Shown: in pieces, positions 1 to 5,113 of the stretch
How positions within the stretch are numbered: the first letter of the stretch is position 1
Layout of the letters: the number at the start of each line of letters is the position of its first letter
Program-made: the position numbers and the translations under genes
NCBI GenBank assembly: GCA_047630355.1
Contig: JBLHXN010000172.1
Span: 1-6,406, forward strand
DNA from: JANQUM01 sp047630355
GTDB lineage: Bacteria > Bacteroidota > Bacteroidia > Cytophagales > Spirosomataceae
DNA: 6,406 nt
Reading direction: 5' to 3'
The notes under the pieces: model-generated
Told to the model about the DNA's origin: nothing
Database searches by the model: none
The model's input: the letters and a program-made list of their open reading frames with translations, nothing else

Positions 1-961
1 CAGCGAATTCGGACTTGACGTACTGATTGGCATCAGCCGCTTTTGGGCACAACGAGTGAATTGGTCGAACCAAAAAGAAAAGTACGTTATGCTTGGCGTG
101 ACGGGTCCGAACGAATATGAAAATAATGTGAATAATAATTGGTATACCAATTACATTGCGGTCTGGACCCTCAAGTATACGCTCGAAGCAGTTCAACATG
201 TAAAAAGCGACGAAAACCGTTTCGACGAAGTGGTAGAAAACCTAAGTTTTGACGAAAATTCTGAAACCAAAAAATGGCAACATATCATTGATAATATGCA
301 CTTTCCGTACGACGAAGAACGTGACGTATTTTTACAACAAGATAATTTCTTAGATAAAGAATTATTGAGCGTTGATGAAATCACGGAACACCGCCCCATA
401 AATCAGAAATGGTCTTGGGACCGAATTTTGCGTTCGTGTTTTATCAAACAAGCCGACGTTTTACAAGGATTATTTCTGTTTGAAAACGATTTCGACGAAG
501 CAACTCACCGGCGTAATTTTGATTTCTACGAGCCGATGACCGTTCACGAATCGTCGCTTTCGCCGTGCGTCCATACTATTCTTGCCGCTAAACTCGGCAA
601 AGCCGAAAAAGCCTACGAAATGTACGTTCGTACCGCCCGCCTCGACCTTGACGATTATAACAACGACACCGAAGACGGATTACACATTACCTCGATGGCG
701 GGAACGTGGATGTCAGTTGTAAAAGGATTTGGCGGAATGCGGGTAAATGATGGGCAACTTTCTTTCAACCCCACCCTACCCGAACAATGGGATTCATACA
801 GTTTCCGGGTGTTGGCAGATGGTAATATCTTACAGGTAAACGTCTCTCAAGACGGAACAACATTTGAAAATTTCGGCGAAGAAAGCATTTCCGTGAAACT
901 GAACGGCGAAAGCCTGAATTTACCTCCAACTGAAAAAGAAGCTGAGATTGTAACGGAGTAA
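1..961 (+). CDS. GH65 disaccharide phosphorylase, probably maltose phosphorylase (C-terminal part, 5' end outside window)
   Basis: The frame is open from base 2, so the gene begins upstream; 319 residues are visible of a family usually about 750-780 long. GH65 phosphorylases split maltose or a related disaccharide with inorganic phosphate into beta-glucose 1-phosphate and glucose in the cytoplasm. The visible part starts inside the (alpha/alpha)6 barrel. The segment GVTGPNEYENN carries the conserved Glu (codon 113-115) that acts as general acid in the family. Further on are INQKWSWDR, the IKQADVLQG stretch, and VHESSLSPCVH (from about 542), which lies by the phosphate pocket in known structures. 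The end (from about residue 255) has the usual small beta-sandwich, with FNPTLPEQW. The match to Bacteroidota maltose phosphorylases is strong throughout and no damage is seen. Kojibiose, trehalose or nigerose specificity cannot be excluded from this half. The stop TAA at 959-961 is followed by a terminator, so this gene ends its transcription unit. Confidence 0.88.
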   Translation, partial: SEFGLDVLIGISRFWAQRVNWSNQKEKYVMLGVTGPNEYENNVNNNWYTNYIAVWTLKYTLEAVQHVKSDENRFDEVVENLSFDENSETKKWQHIIDNMHFPYDEERDVFLQQDNFLDKELLSVDEITEHRPINQKWSWDRILRSCFIKQADVLQGLFLFENDFDEATHRRNFDFYEPMTVHESSLSPCVHTILAAKLGKAEKAYEMYVRTARLDLDDYNNDTEDGLHITSMAGTWMSVVKGFGGMRVNDGQLSFNPTLPEQWDSYSFRVLADGNILQVNVSQDGTTFENFGEESISVKLNGESLNLPPTEKEAEIVTE

Positions 962-981
962 AGTACTTTAGATAAAACTCC

Positions 982-1022
982 CTAAATCCCGCTCTAACTT
1001 TAGTGCGGGATTTAGCTTTTTT
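982..1022 (+). terminator. Rho-independent terminator of the GH65 gene, possibly bidirectional
   Basis: A perfect 11-bp stem, CTAAATCCCGC (982-992) with GCGGGATTTAG (1005-1015), encloses a 12-nt loop and is followed by C and six T (1017-1022). It begins 20 bp after the GH65 stop. Read on the minus strand, the same stem is followed by GGAGTTTTATC. It could therefore also slow transcription arriving from the convergent rluE-like gene, but the T run on that side is short. Confidence 0.9.
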
Positions 1023-1040
1023 GTTAACACGCGAGTTATC

Positions 1041-1061
1041 AGGTATACTTTATCGATACCT
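1041..1061. repeat. Small inverted repeat in the convergent gap
   Basis: AGGTAT (1041-1046) and ATACCT (1056-1061) form a 6-bp stem around a 9-nt loop. It lies in the gene-free stretch 962-1128 between the convergent GH65 and rluE-like genes. Apart from the terminator at 982-1022, nothing else there is convincing. A role in ending minus-strand transcription is possible, but no T run follows it. Confidence 0.3.
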
Positions 1062-1128
1062 TCTAATCGGGAATGTTTTCAACTACGCGTCTCGAATAAG
1101 CTCAGGCGGGCGAAAGCAACTGCTTAAT

Positions 1129-1740
1129 CTATAAAAGTTTTTCCAAATTTAACTTCTCAAAAAACCCCTCTTCCGCAATTTCCAAAACCCCTCCGCTCTG
1201 CAAATCTTCCAACTCTAATTCGTCAATTGACATACGAATTAGCCGTTTGCATTTATGTCCTACGGCAAGCACCATTTTCCTAACTTGATGGTACTTTCCT
1301 TCTTTGAGCGTTATTTTCAACCACGAGGTAACTCCTTCGTACATCAATCTTTCAGGAATATCAGGGAGATTTTGTGGTTCGTCGGCAAGTTCAACTTCGC
1401 AGGGGGAAGTAGTCCAATAATCTCCGCCCCGAATTCTGATTTCAACTCCCAAGCGTAGTTTTTCGAGGGTTTCTTCGGTTACTTTTCGTTGTACTTTTAC
1501 TAAATACGTTCGCTCGTGGGGTTGTCCGCTGTTGAAGAGCAGTTTGGTTATCCGCTTGTCAGTTGTCAGAATCAACAGCCCTTCGCTATCATTATCTAAC
1601 CTACCAATGGCGTGAATGCCTTCGGGGAAGTTATAATCTAATTCACCCAGTAACCTCGCACCTTCATCACCGCCCACAAACTGCGAAAGCATCTTGTAGG
1701 GTTTATGGATGATGAAATAGCGATTTCGGGGAATGGGCAT
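1129..1740 (-). CDS. rluE: RluE-type 23S rRNA pseudouridine synthase
   Basis: The 203-residue protein belongs to the RsuA/RluB/E/F branch of pseudouridine synthases, which turn specific rRNA uridines into pseudouridine. Like E. coli RluE (217 aa, acting on U2457 of 23S rRNA), it has no N-terminal S4 domain and opens directly with motif I, IHKPYKMLSQF (11-21). Motif II, GRLDNDSEGLL (46-56), contains the catalytic Asp49. Later motifs are ERTYLVKV (76-83), TSWLKITLKEGKYHQVRKM (138-156) and RLIRM (166-170). The TSWLKITL phrase is also found in RluE, which favours this subgroup. The ATG at 1740-1738 is the only sensible start, because an in-frame TGA lies at 1761-1759. No Shine-Dalgarno is seen. 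A 121-bp gap with repeats separates it from hslV upstream, so it may have its own promoter, though none was recognised. The exact target uridine is inferred from the family. Confidence 0.85.
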   Translation of the reverse strand: MPIPRNRYFIIHKPYKMLSQFVGGDEGARLLGELDYNFPEGIHAIGRLDNDSEGLLILTTDKRITKLLFNSGQPHERTYLVKVQRKVTEETLEKLRLGVEIRIRGGDYWTTSPCEVELADEPQNLPDIPERLMYEGVTSWLKITLKEGKYHQVRKMVLAVGHKCKRLIRMSIDELELEDLQSGGVLEIAEEGFFEKLNLEKLL

Positions 1741-1766
1741 TAAAATAGATATGGAAAATCAGATAC

Positions 1767-1796
1767 TTGAGCATTTCGACTCCGCTCAATATGACA
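1767..1796. repeat. Likely dispersed intergenic repeat with hairpin
   Basis: TTGAGC (1767-1772) pairs with GCTCAA (1784-1789) across 11 nt. On the minus strand the unit reads TGTCATATTGAGC followed by GGAGTCGAAATG. This resembles the GAGCGGAGTCGAA-type short repeats scattered between genes in many Bacteroidota and other genomes. The resemblance is from memory and only one copy lies in this window, so membership of a repeat family is an inference. Confidence 0.45.
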
Positions 1797-1810
1797 TTTA
1801 TTTTAGCAAT

Positions 1811-1830
1811 CAAGACTTCAAAAAGTCTTG
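1811..1830 (-). terminator. Hairpin downstream of hslV, possible terminator or repeat
   Basis: CAAGACTT (1811-1818) and AAGTCTTG (1823-1830) make a perfect 8-bp stem with a 4-nt loop, 31 bp past the hslV stop. On the minus strand it is followed by ATTGCTAAAATAAA, which is not a proper T run, so intrinsic termination would be weak. It may instead be an mRNA 3'-end stabiliser, or part of the neighbouring repeat at 1767-1796. Confidence 0.4.
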
Positions 1831-1861
1831 TACTTTACCTTTAATCTTCTATCCAAAGAAT

Positions 1862-2401
1862 TTACCCGATTGTTTCAATCGTCAGGTTATGGTTAGTGTA
1901 GATGCAAATATCGGCGGCGATGTTGAGTGATTCTTTGACCATTTCTTCAGCATCCATTTCCCGGCCGTGGCGTTTGAGGGCGTAAGCGGCAGATTGGGCG
2001 TACATTCCTCCTGAGCCAATGGCAGCTACGTTTTCATCGGGTTGAATTACGTCGCCGTTACCCGAAATTATTAATATCTCTTCAGTATTTGCCACAATCA
2101 TCATTGCTTCGAGTTTCCGTAAATAACGGTCGGTTCGCCAGTCTTTTGCAAGCTCAATAGCGGCACGTTTCATATTTCCGCCGTAAGCTCCAAGCTTCTC
2201 TTCAAATTTCTCAATTAGCGTAAAAGCATCGGCAGTTGAACCAGCAAATCCGGCAAGTATTTTTCCATCGGCTAATCTTCTGACTTTCTTTACGTTAGAT
2301 TTTGCCACGGTGTTTCCCATCGTTGCTTGTCCGTCGGCTCCGAGAGCCACTTTTCCATCTTTTAATATTCCTACTACTGTTGTTGCGTGTATAGCTTGCA
2401 T
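1862..2401 (-). CDS. hslV: ATP-dependent protease HslVU, peptidase subunit HslV
   Basis: The 179-residue protein is the threonine peptidase of the HslVU (ClpYQ) protease, a double hexameric ring that degrades proteins unfolded by the HslU ATPase in the cytoplasm. A six-residue propeptide, MQAIHA, precedes TTVVGI, so Thr7 becomes the N-terminal nucleophile. Counting from it, Asp17 (in GADGQATMGN), Lys33 (in NVKKVRR) and Ser124 (in GSGG) all fall at the known active-site places. AGFAGSTADAF, ELAKDWRTDR, LEAMMIVA, ISGNGDV and DICIYTNH are further family signatures. The ATG at 2401-2399 was chosen because it gives the standard length and processing site. The frame stays open to 2524, but that part covers the hairpin-rich spacer and looks like no HslV. 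hslU is not adjacent on either side, unlike the hslVU operon of proteobacteria. Confidence 0.95.
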   Translation of the reverse strand: MQAIHATTVVGILKDGKVALGADGQATMGNTVAKSNVKKVRRLADGKILAGFAGSTADAFTLIEKFEEKLGAYGGNMKRAAIELAKDWRTDRYLRKLEAMMIVANTEEILIISGNGDVIQPDENVAAIGSGGMYAQSAAYALKRHGREMDAEEMVKESLNIAADICIYTNHNLTIETIG

Positions 2402-2453
2402 AATTGTATTTATGAGTGTGTGTTTTTTCGTTAATTTATTCGAATCGGATAAT

Positions 2454-2468
2454 TTCTTTGTCAAAGAA
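2454..2468. promoter_or_regulatory. 15-bp palindrome upstream of hslV
   Basis: TTCTTTG, one T, then CAAAGAA form a perfect odd-length palindrome centred on 2461, 53 bp before the hslV start. On the minus strand it contains TTTGACA, which could serve as a -33/-35 element for hslV, but no good -7 TAnnTTTG follows at the right distance. It could be an operator, or an arm of the repeat next to it. The function is unproven. Confidence 0.3.
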
Positions 2469-2535
2469 CCAACCCCGGCTACCGACTTCGTCAGGCACCC
2501 ACCGAGCGTCGGTCGCCCCTCCAAGAAGAGGATTT
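2469..2535. repeat. GC-rich hairpin element between aguB and hslV, likely dispersed intergenic repeat
   Basis: This stretch is clearly richer in G and C than the AT-rich spacer on both sides. Bases 2477-2486 (GGCTACCGAC) pair with 2508-2517 (GTCGGTCGCC) in 9 of 10 positions around a 21-nt loop. A second short stem, CCTC/GAGG (2518-2521, 2528-2531), follows. On the minus strand the edge reads AATCCTCTTCTTGGAGGGG, a phrase like the intergenic repeats I know from Cytophagales genomes. No coding signature is seen. The single copy here cannot prove that it is a repeat. Confidence 0.45.
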
Positions 2536-2578
2536 ACTCGGTACGTCAATTATAATAATTTAGTCCTAAAAACTTTGT

Positions 2579-3445
2579 TCAATCCAAATACCTCTTTGTA
2601 ATTGGTTTATAGGTGTCAATGCGGCGGTCGCGGAGATAAGGCCACGTTTGGCGGTAATATCCCGCTTGATCCACGTCAATTTCCTGCACATGAACCACCT
2701 CTTCTTCGTGCGGAGCGAGGTACAATAATCGTCCGTGCGGATTGGCGATAAATGAACCACCCCAAAATAATTGGTCAACTTCCCTCCCAATCCGATTTAC
2801 CGATACCACGAAAAGTCCGTTCGCAATAGCGTGACTGCGTTGAATAATCTGCCAAGCGTCGTATTGTTCTTGATTTATCACCTCCGAGGTTTCGTTTGTA
2901 TCCCAGCCAATTGCCGTTGGGTAAAATAAGATTTCGGCCCCTTTTAACGCCGTGATGCGGGCGGCTTCAGGAAACCATTGATCCCAGCAAATCAATACCC
3001 CTAATTTACCAAATTTTGTTTCAAATACTTTATAGCCTTCGTCTCCGGGTGTGAAATAGAATTTCTCGTAATAACCGGGATCATCGGGAATGTGTTGTTT
3101 CCGGTATTTTCCCAAATAAGAACCGTCGGCGTCAATTACAGCGGTGGTATTGTGGTAAATCCCAACCGTTCGTTTTTCAAATAACGAAGCGATAATTACC
3201 ACGCCGTATTCTTTGGCAACTTCCTGCAAACGATTGGTTGTCGGACCAGGAATGGGTTCAGCTAAATCAAAGTTGGCATGACTTTCTACATCGCAGAAAT
3301 ATAGTGAAGTGAATAACTCCTGTAAACAGACAATGTTTGCCCCGCGTTGAGCCGCTTCGATAATTTTGTCAATGGCTTTGTTCAAATTATCCTCCACCGA
3401 ATCGGTGCAAGACATTTGAATAATTCCGATATTAACTTTTCTCAT
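2579..3445 (-). CDS. aguB: N-carbamoylputrescine amidase (nitrilase superfamily)
   Basis: The 288-residue cytoplasmic enzyme hydrolyses N-carbamoylputrescine to putrescine, CO2 and ammonia, the last step of polyamine synthesis from agmatine. The nitrilase-fold triad is complete: Glu43 in LQELFTSLYF, Lys116 in YRKQHIPDD and Cys153 in LICWDQWFPE. The second conserved Glu is E127 in PGYYEKFYFTPGD. The phrases QELFTSLYFC, KQHIPDDPGYYEKFYF and the C-terminal RRIDTY are typical of AguB rather than other amidases, and the length is normal. The ATG at 3445-3443 gives a standard N-terminus (MRKVNIGIIQMSC). It starts 31 bp after the dehydrogenase stop, behind an AT-rich TTAATTAATTAA leader with no promoter seen, so cotranscription is likely. 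The usual partner, agmatine deiminase (aguA), is not in the window. Confidence 0.92.
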   Translation of the reverse strand: MRKVNIGIIQMSCTDSVEDNLNKAIDKIIEAAQRGANIVCLQELFTSLYFCDVESHANFDLAEPIPGPTTNRLQEVAKEYGVVIIASLFEKRTVGIYHNTTAVIDADGSYLGKYRKQHIPDDPGYYEKFYFTPGDEGYKVFETKFGKLGVLICWDQWFPEAARITALKGAEILFYPTAIGWDTNETSEVINQEQYDAWQIIQRSHAIANGLFVVSVNRIGREVDQLFWGGSFIANPHGRLLYLAPHEEEVVHVQEIDVDQAGYYRQTWPYLRDRRIDTYKPITKRYLD

Positions 3446-3476
3446 TTAATTAATTAACAAGGGATTGGACTTCGTT

Positions 3477-4553
3477 CTAACCTTTAAATTTAACCTTAAA
3501 CCGCTCACCTAATTCCTGTAAGCCTTCTACTACTTTTTCGTTTAAAGGTATTCCGTTTTGTTTACGTTCGGTCGTCGAGATTCGTTCCGCATCACCATGG
3601 ATTTGCACTTTTTCTCCCGCTATGGCTTGAGCACTTCGAAAACGTTCAATCCATTTATCCATGTCCTTTTTGAACTCCTCCGCCGGACGAAAAGCATCAA
3701 TTCGCATCGCTCCAACGAAATGTCCCGTTCCTAAACCAACGCCTTGCGTTACGTCGTGAAAACCCGCCGTTGCAAATGGCGGAACCCAAGGGCCAAAATT
3801 CGCTCCAGAAAGCACGCCCGATAAAATATCAACGATTGCTCCAAGTCCGTACCCTTTATGGCTACCACTTTCTCTCGTTCCTCCCACTGGCAATAATCCG
3901 CCACCTTCTTTGACTGCATTATTATTCGTCGTTGATTTCCCTTCGGCGTCCTGCACCCAACCAAGCGGAGCGGGTTCACCTTTACGTTGTAAAATTTCCA
4001 TTTTACCGTACGCCACCGCCGTTGATGCAAAATCTGCTACGAATGCGGGTTGATTTTGGGCGGGAACAGCTACCGCAATCGGGTTTGTTCCCAATAGTTT
4101 TTCTTTAGAAAAAGTCGGCACAACAAGCGGGGCAGCGTTTGTCATTGACCAACCAATCATATCGTTTTCTATCGCCATCATGGCGTGATAACCCGCAATT
4201 CCGTAATGGTTTGAATTTCTGATTGCCACCCATCCCGAACCAACGTTCTTCGCTTTTTCTATCGCTAATTTCATGGCAAAGGGGGCAACAACTAAGCCCA
4301 GGCCTCTATCGCCATCAACCGTCGCGGTGGAAGGAGTTTCGTGAACAATTTCAATTTTTGGAATTGAATTTAACCGACCGTGGTCAAGTAATCGGATGTA
4401 ACCAGGCAAGCGGGCGACGCCGTGGGAGTCAATTCCCCGCAAATCAGCGGAGATTAAAACATCGGCGGCTTGAATCGCATCATTTTGCGAACATCCAATT
4501 GATAAGAATATCTTTTCAACAAATTCTCGGAGGTTTTCTTCGGCTATCGTCAT
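3477..4553 (-). CDS. Ldh2-family malate/L-lactate dehydrogenase-type NAD(P)-dependent oxidoreductase
   Basis: The 358-residue protein belongs to the Ldh2/MDH2 family, which has a fold distinct from classical Rossmann malate and lactate dehydrogenases and oxidises or reduces 2-hydroxy/2-keto acids with NAD(P). Visible motifs are DSHGVARLPGY (42-52, with His44 and Arg48), SNHYGIAGYHAM (114-125, His116 being the expected catalytic base), LLGTNPIAVAVP (153-164), DFASTAVAYGK (174-184) and SHKGYGLG (231-238). The length is normal and the frame intact. Relatives act on malate, lactate, ureidoglycolate, 2,3-diketogulonate or sulfolactate, and the substrate cannot be chosen from sequence alone. The ATG at 4553-4551 starts close to a Bacteroidota-type promoter. 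The gene leads a probable two-gene unit with aguB and is divergent from the kinase gene. Confidence 0.9.
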   Translation of the reverse strand: MTIAEENLREFVEKIFLSIGCSQNDAIQAADVLISADLRGIDSHGVARLPGYIRLLDHGRLNSIPKIEIVHETPSTATVDGDRGLGLVVAPFAMKLAIEKAKNVGSGWVAIRNSNHYGIAGYHAMMAIENDMIGWSMTNAAPLVVPTFSKEKLLGTNPIAVAVPAQNQPAFVADFASTAVAYGKMEILQRKGEPAPLGWVQDAEGKSTTNNNAVKEGGGLLPVGGTRESGSHKGYGLGAIVDILSGVLSGANFGPWVPPFATAGFHDVTQGVGLGTGHFVGAMRIDAFRPAEEFKKDMDKWIERFRSAQAIAGEKVQIHGDAERISTTERKQNGIPLNEKVVEGLQELGERFKVKFKG

Positions 4554-4574
4554 AAATCAGTTAAATTTCGGTTA

Positions 4575-4603
4575 CAAAGCTATAAAACCCAACTTATCAA
4601 CAA
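4575..4603 (-). promoter_or_regulatory. Bacteroidota-type promoter for the dehydrogenase-aguB unit
   Basis: On the minus strand, TTG (4603-4601) is followed after 18 nt by TAGCTTTG (4582-4575). The second box is a full match to the -7 consensus TAnnTTTG used by the Bacteroidota primary sigma factor, and the spacing to TTG falls within the known range. Transcription would start near 4568-4570, leaving a leader of about 15 nt before the ATG at 4553. It sits in the 55-bp divergent gap. Confidence 0.6.
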
Positions 4604-4608
4604 GCGTT

Positions 4609-5109
4609 TTGAGTAAAATAATTGGCATTGGTGGTGTTAGCCGTTCAGGTAAAACACACCTGTCGCACGATATTGTTTGGCATTATCGTCAACAAGGCAA
4701 AAAGACCATCGCTGTGCGTCAGGATGATTTTGTAAAATTAAACGGCAATATTCCTAAAATCAACGATGAAATCAACTGGGAAATTCCCGAGTCGATTGAT
4801 TACCCGCTGATTATTAAAACCCTGAATTTTCTCACCGCCGATTTTGACATCATAATTATCGAAGGTCACCTCATCTACGCCAACAAACCGCTGGTTGAGA
4901 TAATCGATACACCGTTTCTTTTACAGACAACCAAAAGCACCTATAATCGCCGAAAGGCTGACGATACACGCTGGGGAAATATACCCAAATGGTACGTAGA
5001 TTATATCTGGGAAGCTTTTGAGGAATTTGGTTCACAGGAGCTGACCAATCCTGTACTCGTCAAAACCGACTACCCCAACATTGATTTTGTAGAAAAACTA
5101 TTACCGTAG
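4609..5109 (+). CDS. Uridine kinase/nicotinamide riboside kinase-like P-loop kinase
   Basis: The 166-residue protein is a small nucleoside-kinase-type NTPase. Walker A is GVSRSGKT (9-16). RQDDF (37-41) supplies the Asp pair expected to bind substrate, and NWEIPESID (56-64) resembles the substrate loop of eukaryotic-type nicotinamide riboside kinases. IIIIEGHLIY (81-90) is the Walker B-like strand. TYNRRKADDTRWG (111-123) is an Arg-rich lid, and PKWYVDYIWEAFEEF resembles the segment after the NRK lid. Phosphorylation of nicotinamide riboside or uridine is therefore the best guess, but the substrate is not established. The start is TTG at 4609; no ATG or GTG occurs in frame between it and the divergent gene, and the TTG places Walker A at the normal distance. 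No Shine-Dalgarno is seen. The stop lies 4 bp before the DUF853 ATPase, which suggests cotranscription and perhaps coupled translation. Confidence 0.75.
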   Translation: MSKIIGIGGVSRSGKTHLSHDIVWHYRQQGKKTIAVRQDDFVKLNGNIPKINDEINWEIPESIDYPLIIKTLNFLTADFDIIIIEGHLIYANKPLVEIIDTPFLLQTTKSTYNRRKADDTRWGNIPKWYVDYIWEAFEEFGSQELTNPVLVKTDYPNIDFVEKLLP

Positions 5110-5113
5110 ATTT

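Noticed and set aside
1114..1125. AAGCAACTGCTT near-palindrome after the rluE stop
   Set aside because: With a 2-nt spacer it cannot form a hairpin, and it has no T run, so there is no basis for calling it a terminator.
1733..1930. Plus-strand open frame across the rluE-hslV gap
   Set aside because: It overlaps both real genes and the two hairpins and resembles no known protein.
2402..2524. N-terminal extension of hslV by 41 residues
   Set aside because: It has no HslV similarity, covers the hairpin element, and would bury the threonine nucleophile; the ATG at 2401 gives the standard propeptide and length.
2549..2554. Minus-strand TATAAT upstream of hslV
   Set aside because: The E. coli-type -10 box is not the Bacteroidota consensus and no -35 or TTTG partner is placed correctly.
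2310..2601. Two plus-strand open frames over the hslV 5' end and spacer
   Set aside because: They are antisense shadows of hslV plus repeat sequence, with no domain signature.
4223..4555. Plus-strand open frame of 110 codons inside the dehydrogenase
   Set aside because: It is antisense to a complete, well-conserved gene and low in complexity.
4562..4569. TAAATTTC as a -7 box for the kinase operon on the plus strand
   Set aside because: It matches 7 of 8 bases of TAnnTTTG but lacks a TTG about 19 nt upstream; too weak to annotate.
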